Shown: positions 24,797-33,300, counted from the first letter of the stretch. The stretch is DNA of 50,672 bases from JANMDN01 sp031376285 (GCA_031376285.1 JANMDN010000076.1:1-50672); one strand, 5' to 3'. Numbers and translations: made by a program. The notes: generated by a model not told the origin, from the sequence alone.

Positions 24797-25309
24797 TCAT
24801 CCCGGAGCGTTCTCCAGGCGGCGCTCCACAAGCGTCACATCGCGCCAGACACCGTCCTTGCGGGCGTGGCCTTGGTGGGTCCCGACGATCCGGAACCCGG
24901 CGCCGAGTGCCAGCGAGAGCCCGGGAGTGTTCTCGGGAAGGATCATCCCGACGAGCTTCCAGTAGCCGAGGGTCGGCGCGACGCGCATGAGGTGGTCGAG
25001 CATCTGCCGACCGAGTCCCCGGCCACGGGCCTCGTTTGCGACGTAGGCGGTGTACTCGGCGACGCCGTCGTACCAGGGGCGGTGCGAGAACGGAGCGAGC
25101 GCCGACCAACCGAGGACCTCACCACCGTCGTCGGCGACGTAGACCGGGGCCCGCTCGGAGCGAGCATCGAGCCAGTGGACGCGCTCCTCGGCGCTGTGCC
25201 GCCCCGAGGCGAAGGTGGCAATCCCACTCGCAATACCCTCGTCGTAGATCCTCGCGATCACCCCACCATCCGCCGCGACCGCGGGGCGAATTCGGGGGCG
25301 AGTCTCCAC
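24797..25309 (-). CDS. GNAT N-acetyltransferase, phosphinothricin-acetyltransferase-like
   Basis: 170 residues. It begins IRPAVAADGGVIARIYDEGI, then HWLDARSERAPVYVADDGGEVLGWSA-type strands; the acetyl-CoA loop is EARGRGLGRQML (Q/RxxGxG/A) and is followed by a helix. The overall pattern (IYNEGI..., WLD, GWSALAPF, EYTAYV) resembles Pat/MnaT enzymes that acetylate phosphinothricin or methionine-like substrates; the true substrate is unknown. Start GTG 25309 follows TAGAAT at 6 bp, so it can be made from a leaderless message, with lipB co-transcribed 1 bp behind its stop. Confidence 0.85.
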   Translation of the reverse strand: METRPRIRPAVAADGGVIARIYDEGIASGIATFASGRHSAEERVHWLDARSERAPVYVADDGGEVLGWSALAPFSHRPWYDGVAEYTAYVANEARGRGLGRQMLDHLMRVAPTLGYWKLVGMILPENTPGLSLALGAGFRIVGTHQGHARKDGVWRDVTLVERRLENAPG

Positions 25310-25313
25310 CGCT

Positions 25314-25433
25314 TCATTCTAGAACGTCACGTTCCTCGTGCGGGGGACCGTGGCGAAGGCCAGAGGGCCGGCCGACGTTCCCGTACTGGCCACAACCGCA
25401 GAACGGGCATCGTCCTCCGGCCGCGCGGTGACG
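25314..25433 (-). pseudogene. Possible remnant of a small zinc-finger gene, no start codon
   Basis: Between htrA and the GNAT gene, a minus-strand frame of 39 codons reads a Cys cluster CPFCGCGQYG then GLRHGPPHEERDVLE before TGA 25314. Codon third positions are mostly G or C. However, after the in-frame stop at 25436-25434 there is no ATG, GTG, TTG or CTG before the Cys cluster. A good ATG at 25440, 9 bp after the htrA stop, is in another frame and would join it if two bases were missing from the CGCGCG tract near 25422. It is either a frameshift, a sequencing error or chance. Confidence 0.3.
25316..25334 (-). promoter_or_regulatory. Leaderless -10 (TAGAAT) and adjacent 13-bp palindrome before the GNAT gene
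   Basis: TAGAAT (minus strand, 25321-25316) ends 6 bp before GTG 25309. Directly upstream lies GAACGTCACGTTC (25322-25334), arms GAACGT/ACGTTC around one base, positioned as an operator over the promoter spacer. Confidence 0.45.
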
Positions 25434-25449
25434 TCAGCATCAGGCCCGC

Positions 25450-26745
25450 TCAGCAGTTCGTGTTCGCGGGCCGATCGCCGAGGGTGACGTCGAGGTCGAC
25501 GGCCTTCCCTCCTCGGAGCACCCGAATCTTGATCGTCTCACCAACTCGACGTGAGGCAATCGCGGCGTTCAGGTCGGCGAAGTCCCCGATCGGGCGCCCG
25601 TCGACGGTGTCGAAGACGTCTGCGGCCTTCCCGTGCGACTTGTCGCCCTTGATTCCCTGGCGCTGCGCCGGTCCGTCCGCGACGACGCACTCCACGCTCA
25701 GCCCGCCGCCTGGCCGCGAAACGCCGAAGCGGTTCGCCTGGTCGGGTGAGAACTCAAACCCACCGATGCCAATCCACGCATGTTGTGGCCGTCCCAATCT
25801 GATGATCGACTCGACAATCGGTCTTGCGCTATCGATCGGCACCGCAAAACCGATGCCCTCATTGCCACCGCTCTGGCTCGCGATCTGGCTGTTGATCCCG
25901 ACGACCCGTCCAGTCCCATCCAGAAGCGGACCTCCCGAGTTACCGGGATTGATGGCGGCATCGGTTTGGATCGCGTTCTGGATCCGGGACCGACTATCCG
26001 GGGCCTCGATCTCGCGCTTCAGGGCTGAGACAATTCCGGTCGTGACGGTCTGCTCGAGGCCGAGCGGATTTCCCATGGCGAGTACCGGATCGCCCACGCT
26101 GAGGGCGCGGCTCGATCCGAGCGCGATCGACTTTGCGGTACGCGGCGGGTCGGTGACCTGGATTACCGCGATGTCCATTGTGGGGTCTGTCCCGAGGACC
26201 TTCGCCTGGCGGGTGCTCTTGTCGAGGAACACCACCGTGACGGTCGACGCATCCTCCACCACATGCTGATTGGTGACGATGTGCCCGGCACTGTCGATGA
26301 GAAATCCGGATCCGGTGCCGCTTCGGCCGCCGGAGCTGACCTCGATCTTCACGAGACCCGGGGCGTTTGCCTTGATGATTCCCTGGATCGAGTTCGCGGC
26401 CTTCGCTGGAACGACCGTCGCGGAGCCGTCGGTGGCATTCGGAATGGCGGTCGGCGCAGGGACGAGCGCGGTCTCGGTGACGACCCTCTCGGTCGTGCGC
26501 CCGAAGTTGTCGGTCGCGGCGAGGACGGCGAGGGTCGCGAGCGCCCCGACCGCTGCCGGCACGGCGAGCTGGGAGACGACCCGCCGGGGCCGCGGTGTGA
26601 GGCCGCCAGCAACCCGTGACGGATCCTCGCCGGGTCGGAGCGGAGGCAGCTCGGCGGTGGGCCGCTCGCCTGGAGGGGGGACTTCCCCTGAGAGGGGCGG
26701 AAGGCGCTGCGTGTCGTAGGGGCCCGGGTAGGGGGACTCTGCCAT
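25450..26745 (-). CDS. HtrA/DegP-like serine protease (PepD type)
   Basis: 431 residues. A Pro-rich cytoplasmic N-terminus (~50 residues) precedes one membrane segment (residues ~57-77), so protease and PDZ domains lie outside. Catalytic triad: His161 (TNQHVV), Asp191 (TMDIAV), Ser270 (NPGNSGGP). One PDZ domain covers about residues 320-425. It degrades or chaperones misfolded envelope proteins. It is divergent from a two-component system, the same gene set as mprA-mprB-pepD of mycobacteria, where the regulator controls the protease during envelope stress. A minus-strand TACCGT at 26805-26810 may be the -10; GAGG precedes ATG 26745. Confidence 0.92.
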   Translation of the reverse strand: MAESPYPGPYDTQRLPPLSGEVPPPGERPTAELPPLRPGEDPSRVAGGLTPRPRRVVSQLAVPAAVGALATLAVLAATDNFGRTTERVVTETALVPAPTAIPNATDGSATVVPAKAANSIQGIIKANAPGLVKIEVSSGGRSGTGSGFLIDSAGHIVTNQHVVEDASTVTVVFLDKSTRQAKVLGTDPTMDIAVIQVTDPPRTAKSIALGSSRALSVGDPVLAMGNPLGLEQTVTTGIVSALKREIEAPDSRSRIQNAIQTDAAINPGNSGGPLLDGTGRVVGINSQIASQSGGNEGIGFAVPIDSARPIVESIIRLGRPQHAWIGIGGFEFSPDQANRFGVSRPGGGLSVECVVADGPAQRQGIKGDKSHGKAADVFDTVDGRPIGDFADLNAAIASRRVGETIKIRVLRGGKAVDLDVTLGDRPANTNC

Positions 26746-26954
26746 CAGTCGTTACCTCGTCGTGCGGTTTCGCGGAGTATCCGCCCATTGCTCGATCTCA
26801 TGCCACGGTAGGGCGCAAACATGAGAATCGGCTCCAACCCGTGCGAAGCTCTGGTTAAGGTGGCTCCGACGTCCAAGGGAAACTGGTTTTCGGGGGTCGC
26901 CACCGGAAGCCAACTACAATCGGCGTACGCTGACCCACGGAGGAGGTTCTGCGC
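26746..26954. promoter_or_regulatory. Divergent promoter region, htrA / response regulator
   Basis: 209 bp. Minus strand: TACCGT (26810-26805), about 60 bp before ATG 26745. Plus strand: TACAAT (26915-26920), then AGGAGG (26941-26946) 8 bp before GTG 26955. The shared region is where an autoregulating response regulator would bind; I see no clear direct-repeat box. Confidence 0.5.
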
Positions 26955-27650
26955 GTGGCCGAACGCATCCTCGTCGTTGACGACGAGGCGTCCATTCGAA
27001 CGATCGTCGAGTACTCGCTGCGAGAGGCCGGGTTTGATCCCATCATGGCCGCTCGCGGGGATGAGGCCCTCGAGCTGATCACGAAGGAGACGATCGACCT
27101 CGTCATCCTGGACCTCATGCTCCCCGGTGTCGACGGCCTCGAGGTGTGCCGCCGGATCCGTGCTGAGCGAACCGTGCCGATCATCATCCTCTCGGCTCGC
27201 GGTGAGGAACTCGACAAGGTTCTCGGGCTCGAGCTCGGGGCCGACGACTACGTCACGAAGCCCTTTTCTCCGCGTGAGCTCGTCTCGCGGGTCAAGGCCA
27301 ACCTTCGACGCGCCCGCCTCGAACCTGATCAGGAACAGGCGATCCGAGTCGGCGAGCTCGAGATCGACCCGGTCGCCCGTACCGCGACCCGCGAGGGCGA
27401 CACGGTCGACCTCACCTACTCGGAGTTCGAGATCCTTCTGAAGCTCGCCCGCTCGCCGCGCCGTGTCTTCACCCGTGAGGAGCTGATGAACCACCTCTGG
27501 AAGGGCTCCTTCTACGGTGACCTGCGAAGCGTCGACGTCCACGTGCGCCATCTGCGTCAGAAGATCGAGCGCGACGCCTCCAGCCCGCTGCTCATTCGGA
27601 CCGTTCGCGGCGTCGGTTACGCGCTCGGCCGGGAGGACGGCGTCGGGTGA
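26955..27650 (+). CDS. OmpR/PhoB-family response regulator
   Basis: 231 residues. Receiver domain 1-120 with the acidic pair Asp9-Asp10 (VVDDE), phospho-acceptor Asp53 (VILDLMLPG) and the conserved Lys in VTKPFSPREL; C-terminal winged helix (residues ~130-228) with SVDVHVRHLRQKIE recognition helix and RTVRGVGYAL. It activates or represses envelope-related promoters when phosphorylated by the neighbouring kinase. AGGAGG lies 8 bp before GTG 26955. Its stop overlaps the kinase start (GTGA). Confidence 0.95.
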   Translation: MAERILVVDDEASIRTIVEYSLREAGFDPIMAARGDEALELITKETIDLVILDLMLPGVDGLEVCRRIRAERTVPIIILSARGEELDKVLGLELGADDYVTKPFSPRELVSRVKANLRRARLEPDQEQAIRVGELEIDPVARTATREGDTVDLTYSEFEILLKLARSPRRVFTREELMNHLWKGSFYGDLRSVDVHVRHLRQKIERDASSPLLIRTVRGVGYALGREDGVG

Positions 27651-29470
27651 GACATCCGCTGCGCCGGGTCAGCCTTCAGGCTTGGCTCGTCGCGGCCTTC
27701 GTGGCCGTCGGCATGGTCGCGAGCATCGCGGTGCTGGTCGTGCTTCTGCCGCGTCTCGAACCGAGTGTGAAGCAGCAGCAGCAGGACCGGTCGTTTCAAG
27801 AGACGCGCGCGGTGGTGCTGCGCCACGCAAGCAGCGACCTCGCCGGGTTCTTTTCGCAGGCAGATGCGGAAGCGTTCGTGCGTGGAATCTCGGGAGACCT
27901 TCCCGGCAAGGTCGAGGCCGCGCTATTTCACCGCGAGGGCACGCGTTGGAAGGGCGACGCATTCGCGCGGAACGGGTTTCTCACCGAGTTTCCGACGAGC
28001 GAGATCTCGGCTCCGGCTCGGGCGGCTGGCACGACCGGGCAGGCGACACGATCACCGACCGAGGACGGCAGTGCCCTGCGCATCGGGATTCCCATTCCCT
28101 TTAACCCGCTCACCACCGACCTGCCCGATGGCGCCGTTGCCCAGGTCGACCTCGAACTCCCGGACCTGAACCGCCAGGTGGCCATCCTTCGCACGCGCGT
28201 TCTCCTGGCGGTCACGGCGGTCCTTGCGTTGGCATCGCTCGTCGGACTTGTCATCTCACGTCTCCTCGCCCACCGCATCGCGCGACTTGCCACGACCGCC
28301 TCGACCCTCGCCGGAGGGGACCTCACCGCGCGGGCGCCAGACACCTCGCCGCGCGAGTTGGCGGAACTCTCCGGCGGCCTCAATCGCATGGCGGGTCGCC
28401 TTGCCGAGCTCGTCGACACCACCACGAGCGAGCGCGACCGTATCCGTGAGCTCGTGGCGTCGCTTGAAGAGGGCGTTGTCGCCGTCGGACCTGCTGGTGA
28501 GCTGACCGTCACAAATCCCGCCGCGGCTGCCTATCTCGGCGACCAGATCGCTGCTGATGATGCGTCGCTGGATGATCTCCCGGGAGCCCTCCCGGAGCAG
28601 ATCCGTGCGGTCCTCGCAGACCCCAACTCGGAGGCGGAGATCGAGGCGATTACCCTTGCGGATGGCCGCGTCCTCACCGTCAACGCGTCACGCCTGCCCC
28701 GCACATCTGGGGTCGTGCTGACCCTGCATGACGTGACCCATCAGCGGCGTCTTGAGCGGGCTCGCCGCGATCTGATCGCGAACGTGTCCCATGAGCTAAA
28801 GACCCCGCTCACCGCGCTGAAGGGTTTTCTCGAACTCCTTGAGGACGAGCGCATGAGTAGCGTCCATCGGCGTGAGTTCCTCGACCGCATGTCGCAAGAA
28901 GCCGAGCGCCTCGAACGGCTGGTCGTCGAGCAGCTTGAGCTTGCCCGCCTCGATAGCGGCGCGCTTCCCCTCGAGCCGAGCCACGTCGACCTGCTGGAGC
29001 TGGCCGAGGGGGTCGTCGAGTCTCGGTACCTCCTGTTCGCGCGAGAGGGCGTCGGTCTCGCCTGCGCCATTGCCTCCACCGGTCCATTTGTCGCCAACAT
29101 CGACCCCGCACGGGTGGAGCAGATTCTCCTGATCCTCCTTGACAATGCGCTACGCCACACCGCCGACGGTGGTCGCGTGGATCTGCGCGTCTCGCGCTCG
29201 GACGGGTCGCTTCTCCTTGCGGTCTGCGACACGGGCGAGGGGATCTCAGAAGATGCCCAGCCCTTTGTCTTCGACCGCTTCTACCGCGCCGATCCATCTC
29301 GGGAAGGGCGGGGGACGGGTCTTGGTCTCGCGATTGCGAGGGGGCTCGCCGAGGCGCATGGCGGAGGCGTCGAGCTCGACTCGACGCCCGGCGTCGGGAG
29401 CACCTTCACGCTCCGCCTTCCGGCGCTCGTCGTCGACGTCACACCGACCGCAAGCGTCAACGCTGGCTGA
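27647..29470 (+). CDS. Sensor histidine kinase (HAMP-PAS-HisKA-HATPase)
   Basis: 607 residues from GTG 27647, overlapping the regulator stop by 4 bp. First membrane segment residues ~14-35, extracytoplasmic sensor ~36-183, second membrane segment ~184-205, HAMP ~206-260, a PAS-like domain ~265-365, dimerisation/phosphotransfer helix with His382 (NVSHELKTPL) and an ATPase domain with N box DNALRH, G1 DTGEGIS and G2 GTGLGLAIARGLAEAHGG. Domain order matches PhoR and VicK-type kinases. The 150-residue sensor suggests detection of an envelope or extracellular signal; the partner is the upstream regulator. Confidence 0.94.
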   Translation: MRHPLRRVSLQAWLVAAFVAVGMVASIAVLVVLLPRLEPSVKQQQQDRSFQETRAVVLRHASSDLAGFFSQADAEAFVRGISGDLPGKVEAALFHREGTRWKGDAFARNGFLTEFPTSEISAPARAAGTTGQATRSPTEDGSALRIGIPIPFNPLTTDLPDGAVAQVDLELPDLNRQVAILRTRVLLAVTAVLALASLVGLVISRLLAHRIARLATTASTLAGGDLTARAPDTSPRELAELSGGLNRMAGRLAELVDTTTSERDRIRELVASLEEGVVAVGPAGELTVTNPAAAAYLGDQIAADDASLDDLPGALPEQIRAVLADPNSEAEIEAITLADGRVLTVNASRLPRTSGVVLTLHDVTHQRRLERARRDLIANVSHELKTPLTALKGFLELLEDERMSSVHRREFLDRMSQEAERLERLVVEQLELARLDSGALPLEPSHVDLLELAEGVVESRYLLFAREGVGLACAIASTGPFVANIDPARVEQILLILLDNALRHTADGGRVDLRVSRSDGSLLLAVCDTGEGISEDAQPFVFDRFYRADPSREGRGTGLGLAIARGLAEAHGGGVELDSTPGVGSTFTLRLPALVVDVTPTASVNAG

Positions 29471-29471
29471 G

Positions 29472-29477
29472 TAGGCT
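29472..29477 (+). promoter_or_regulatory. Leaderless promoter -10 (TAGGCT)
   Basis: TAGGCT ends 7 bp before GTG 29485 and directly after the kinase stop codon; it lets the SDR/glycerate-kinase pair be expressed independently. Confidence 0.6.
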
Positions 29478-29484
29478 CCCGTCG

Positions 29485-30318
29485 GTGCAACAGCAAACGG
29501 TTCTTGTCACCGGCGCGGGTCGGGGCGTCGGTCGGGCGTGCGTCGAACGCTTCATGTCGCTCGGCTGGAACGTCGCCGCGGGTGTTCGCGACCTCGACCG
29601 GGCGCGGGAGGACTATCCCGACCATCCGTCACTTCGGCTCGTCGCCCTGGACGTGACCGACGCGGGTCAGATCCGAAGCGGTGTGGCCGAGGCACTCACA
29701 TTCGGCGCAGGTCAGATCGGTTGCCTCGTAAACAACGCCGGCTACGCGCTGATGGGCGCCCAGGAGGATGCCGACCTCGCCGACGTTCGGGCGATGTTCG
29801 AGACCAACTTCTTCGGCGCGGCCGCCGTGGCGCAGGCGGTCCTGCCGGCAATGCGCGCAAATGGCGGCGGGAGGGTTATCCAGGTCTCCTCGATTGGCGA
29901 CCGCCTGACAAACCCCCTGCTGGGCTTCTACCACGCATCGAAGTACGCGATGCTCGCCGTGTCGGAAGCGCTCGCCAGCGAAGGGCGTGAACACGGAATC
30001 CGCGTCAGCGTGATCGAGCCGGGAATGATCGACACCGACTTTCCGAACGCCACTCGCGTTTCCGGGTCCTTGACCTCCCCGGAGGGGCCGTACTCCGCTC
30101 AGTTCGCGGCGCTTCGCGAGAGTTTCGGGGCGTGGCGCGCGATGCAGGTTTCGAGCGCCGAGGACGTCGCCGCGGTCATCACGACGGCGGCGACGGAGCC
30201 AGATCCGCCCTTCCGGATTGTTGTCGGAGCGGACGCCGAGGCGCTCGCACGGGCCCGGGAGGGAAGCGATGACCCTGAGCTCTGGCGGACCGCGTTCTTG
30301 AGCTTCCTTCACCAGTGA
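29485..30318 (+). CDS. Short-chain dehydrogenase/reductase
   Basis: 277 residues, Rossmann fold. Cofactor motif TGAGRGVG at residues 9-16, NNAG at ~88-91, catalytic Ser in VSSIG and the YHASK dyad (Tyr/Lys) near 153-157. The Arg after the first strand region (GVRDLDRA) favours NADP(H) (inference). It belongs to the large classical SDR group; substrate unknown. The TGA overlaps the glycerate kinase GTG by 4 bp, so it may supply or consume a related hydroxy-acid substrate, for example a tartronate-semialdehyde-type compound (speculative). Confidence 0.88.
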   Translation: MQQQTVLVTGAGRGVGRACVERFMSLGWNVAAGVRDLDRAREDYPDHPSLRLVALDVTDAGQIRSGVAEALTFGAGQIGCLVNNAGYALMGAQEDADLADVRAMFETNFFGAAAVAQAVLPAMRANGGGRVIQVSSIGDRLTNPLLGFYHASKYAMLAVSEALASEGREHGIRVSVIEPGMIDTDFPNATRVSGSLTSPEGPYSAQFAALRESFGAWRAMQVSSAEDVAAVITTAATEPDPPFRIVVGADAEALARAREGSDDPELWRTAFLSFLHQ

Positions 30319-31463
30319 CGAGGATCGTCGTCGCGCCGGCCTCGTTCAAGGGCGGGTGTCGTGCGGCGGAGGCGTCGGACGCGCTCGCCGAGGGACTGAA
30401 GATCGTGGCGCCCGATGTCGACGTGGCGCGTGTACCCGTTGCAGACGGCGGCGAGGGCACACTCGACGCGATCCTGGCGGCCACCGCGGCCACCCGGCAC
30501 GGGGCGGTTGTGAGCGACCCACTCGGGCGCCCGATCGAGGCGGCGTTCGGGCTCCTCCCAAGTGGCATCGCGATCATCGAGCTCGCGCAGGCCTCAGGGT
30601 ACGAACGGCTACGCGACGACGAACGCGATCCCGAGCGGACATCGACACGGGGCACGGGCGAGCTGATTCGTGCCGCGCTCGATCGCGGGGCCCGGCGACT
30701 CCTCCTGACCGTGGGAGGAAGCGCGACAAATGACGGTGGGATGGGCCTCCTCGCCGCGCTCGGGGTGAGGTTCCTCACCGCAGACGGCCGAGAACTCGAC
30801 GGTCGAGGCCTCGACATGGCGCGAGTGGCTCGCATTGATCTCTCGACGGTCGACCCGCGACTGCCTGAGGTGCCGATCGAGATCGCATGCGACGTCGACA
30901 GTCCACTGGTTGGTCCTCGTGGTGCTGCCCGTGTGTTCGGACCCCAGAAAGGTGCCGCACCGGACGCCGTCGAGCGCCTCGAACGAGGGCTCGTGAGCTT
31001 GGCTGCGCGTTTTTGCGAGGCGACCGGCGTTGACGTGCGCGAGTTGGCGGGCGCGGGCGCAGCGGGTGGAGCCGCCGGGGGAGCGGTTGCCATTCTCAAA
31101 GCGGCGATCCGACCGGGGGCACCGATGATTCTGGAGACCCTGGATTTCGAGGCGCACCTCGTCGACGCGGCGCTCTGCATCACCGGCGAGGGGCGGATCG
31201 ACACGCAGACCGCCACCGGAAAGGCGCCGGCTGCCGTGGCCGCGATGTGTCGGGGCGCGGGGGTGGCGTGTGTTGCGGTGTGCGGGGAGCTGACCCTGGA
31301 GCCAGCGGCGCTGCGCGCCCTTGGTTTCAGCGCGGCGATCCCCATCAACCGCACCACACGCTCGCTCGACGAACGGCTCGCGGCAACCAGAGGTGAGCTT
31401 GTCGCGGCTGGCGCCGCGATCGGAGGGCTGTGGTTTGCCGGCCACGGCGAGACGGACTCCTGA
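30315..31463 (+). CDS. glxK: Glycerate kinase (GlxK/GarK family)
   Basis: 382 residues. The family N-terminus VVAPASFKGG is followed by VPVADGGEGTLDA (residues ~42-54), GGSATNDGGMG (~134-144) and the C-terminal ITGEGRIDTQTATGKAP (~288-305). It phosphorylates D-glycerate; enzymes of this family usually make 2-phosphoglycerate. Start GTG 30315 overlaps the SDR stop. The next genes (convergent) make glucosylglycerate from 3-phosphoglycerate, so glycerate released from that solute could re-enter metabolism here (inference). Confidence 0.92.
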   Translation: MTRIVVAPASFKGGCRAAEASDALAEGLKIVAPDVDVARVPVADGGEGTLDAILAATAATRHGAVVSDPLGRPIEAAFGLLPSGIAIIELAQASGYERLRDDERDPERTSTRGTGELIRAALDRGARRLLLTVGGSATNDGGMGLLAALGVRFLTADGRELDGRGLDMARVARIDLSTVDPRLPEVPIEIACDVDSPLVGPRGAARVFGPQKGAAPDAVERLERGLVSLAARFCEATGVDVRELAGAGAAGGAAGGAVAILKAAIRPGAPMILETLDFEAHLVDAALCITGEGRIDTQTATGKAPAAVAAMCRGAGVACVAVCGELTLEPAALRALGFSAAIPINRTTRSLDERLAATRGELVAAGAAIGGLWFAGHGETDS

Positions 31464-31507
31464 CCCGACCGTCGGATGTTGGCGTCACAGAGATGAGTGC
31501 ATCCCGT

Positions 31508-31604
31508 CGCAGTGTTGAAACGAACCGCTCGCACGGTGTGACACGTGCCGAACTACGCTGAAACCGGGTGGTGGTCCGGGGTGGCCCCCTGGTGCGCCGG
31601 CACC
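31508..31604 (+). repeat. Dispersed intergenic element, copy 2
   Basis: Upstream box CGCAGTGTTGA at 31508, TACGCT at 31554-31559, core from 31560 with the T-C variant to 31589, and a hairpin GGTGC-GCCG-GCACC at 31591-31604. It lies between convergent stops (31463 and 31614), so it cannot be a leader of either gene. Confidence 0.8.
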
Positions 31605-31613
31605 GAGCGGCCG

Positions 31614-32357
31614 TCAAGGCTCCTGAAGGAAGCACTCCACTGCTTCGAGAACACCCTCCCCGAAGTGACGGTCGGTCACCCACGGGGCGGTCGCGGCAAG
31701 CTCAGGGTTACCCTCCACGCCGTTTCCCACAATGGCAATCCGGATGCCCGCGCGTCCCATCTCGAGATCCTCGAGGCTGTTGCCGACCGCCAAACTCCCC
31801 GCTGGGTCGAGACCGAACCGGGCGAGGTCGCGGGCAACCGCCGGTCCTTTTCCGGCACTCGCCGGGAGGAGGTGCCACGCTCGCTCTCCGTCGGTTCCGA
31901 CCGCGCCGTTGTCGGCCAGGCGAAGCGTCCCGGCGCTGCGGGTCGCGATGAACGCATGCGCCGAGGCACTCACCCTCCCCCGGAGGAGAATGGTCGCTTC
32001 CCGGGTCACTCCGGGGCGCGAAAAGCGCTCGACGTTTCCCCCTTCGTGCGCGATCAGCGCCTCGACGATGCCCGTCGCCTCGATGGTGCTCTTGATCGAG
32101 GACCCCGGCAAGGTCGGATACCCGCAGTCGAGGGCGCCGAGCTCCGGGATCACTCGGTCTGCGCCGAGAAGTCGGCCAGTCTCGGCGAGTTGCGCGCGCG
32201 TGCGGCCGCTGACGAGGACCACCGGCACGCGGTGCTCGGCGAGGAGGCGCAGCGCGCACGCCCCAGCAAGGGAGAAGTCGCCGCCCGCTCCCCGAAAGAG
32301 CCCACCCTCTGGCCCCATCAGGGTTCCATCCAAGTCGAGGTAGACGGCGCGGGTCAC
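31614..32357 (-). CDS. HAD phosphatase, probable glucosyl-3-phosphoglycerate phosphatase
   Basis: 247 residues of the Cof/mannosyl-3-phosphoglycerate-phosphatase group: motif I YLDLDGTL (both Asp), motif II VLVSGRT, motif III Lys in SAGKGPAV, motif IV VGNSLEDLEMG. Next to gpgS, and overlapping it by 4 bp (GTGA), it most likely removes the phosphate from glucosyl-3-phosphoglycerate to give glucosylglycerate. Some bacteria and archaea pair GpgS with such an MpgP-like HAD phosphatase, whereas mycobacteria use a histidine phosphatase. Sucrose-phosphate-phosphatase-like specificity is the alternative. Confidence 0.82.
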   Translation of the reverse strand: MTRAVYLDLDGTLMGPEGGLFRGAGGDFSLAGACALRLLAEHRVPVVLVSGRTRAQLAETGRLLGADRVIPELGALDCGYPTLPGSSIKSTIEATGIVEALIAHEGGNVERFSRPGVTREATILLRGRVSASAHAFIATRSAGTLRLADNGAVGTDGERAWHLLPASAGKGPAVARDLARFGLDPAGSLAVGNSLEDLEMGRAGIRIAIVGNGVEGNPELAATAPWVTDRHFGEGVLEAVECFLQEP

Positions 32358-33292
32358 CGCGGGTAGCCCGGCATCTCGACCATGGGTGGCCGCTCGGCGA
32401 GATGCACGGTCGACTCGACGAGGCTCACGCGACCCCGTCCGTCGCCGGCCGCTCTCAGGTACCGATCGGTCCCCGCCTCCCTGCCGCCCTCCTCGACTCG
32501 GCGGAGCACCGCCTGGGTGATCGTGTAGGCCATCTCACCGAGCGCCGCAACGTCCTGATGGTCGTGCCGACGCGACCCGAGGTCGACCTGCGCCATCGCG
32601 CCGATGCCAGCTCGGCGCCAGACGTCGATCAGCATGCCGATCTCAACCCCGTAACCGCTACAGAAGGGAATCGCCTCCAACAGCGCTCGCCGGCCCGCGA
32701 CCTCGCCAGCGAGCGGCTGGGCAAAGACCGTCAGTTCCGGGAAAAACAGGTTGAGGAGGGGGCGCGCGCAGATCTCTGTCACCCGACCGCCCCCGGAGGG
32801 CTCGTCGCCAAACGTCCGTCGGTAGTGGGCTTTCACGAAGTCGATCGAGGGGTGCTCGATCAAGGGAGCCAGCATGGCGGGGACGACTTCAGGCTCGAAG
32901 TCGTGGACGTCAGAGTCGAGCCACAACACGAGGTCACCACTTGACGCGGCAAGACTCTTCCAGAGCGCCTCGCCCTTCCCGGCTCCGTCTCCAACCTTCG
33001 GCAAGACCTCGTGCTCGTCAACCACGATCGCTCCGGCTCGCCTCGCCCGTGTGGCGGTTTCGTCGTCGCTTGGACCGTTGATGACGATGAGTTCGTCGAC
33101 GAGTCGGTGCCGGCTGACATACGCCCGTCGAATGGCCTCCACGATCGGCGCGACCGTCCCCTCGACATTGAGCGCGGGAATGCACACAGAGACCGACAGC
33201 GCCTGTGTGCGCTTCGCCTCGACGAGTCGCTCGACCGGTTCCCCGTCCGATGCGGCGAAGCAGCGCTTGTCCAACCATTGCTCGCGGGTCAC
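32354..33292 (-). CDS. gpgS: Glucosyl-3-phosphoglycerate synthase
   Basis: 312 residues, GT81-type retaining glycosyltransferase that joins NDP-glucose and 3-phosphoglycerate. Seen: VCIPALNVEGTV near residue 36, the metal-binding DSD in LWLDSDVHD, acceptor-site region GRVTEICARPLLNLFFPEL, QPLAGEVAGRR and SGYGVEIGMLID, then a RRHDHQ that corresponds to the family's RRHRNQ. Length is typical. It makes the precursor of glucosylglycerate, an osmolyte and the primer of polymethylated polysaccharides. TACACT ends 8 bp before GTG 33292, so the two-gene unit is probably leaderless. Confidence 0.93.
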   Translation of the reverse strand: MTREQWLDKRCFAASDGEPVERLVEAKRTQALSVSVCIPALNVEGTVAPIVEAIRRAYVSRHRLVDELIVINGPSDDETATRARRAGAIVVDEHEVLPKVGDGAGKGEALWKSLAASSGDLVLWLDSDVHDFEPEVVPAMLAPLIEHPSIDFVKAHYRRTFGDEPSGGGRVTEICARPLLNLFFPELTVFAQPLAGEVAGRRALLEAIPFCSGYGVEIGMLIDVWRRAGIGAMAQVDLGSRRHDHQDVAALGEMAYTITQAVLRRVEEGGREAGTDRYLRAAGDGRGRVSLVESTVHLAERPPMVEMPGYPR

Positions 33293-33300
33293 GGTGGCCG

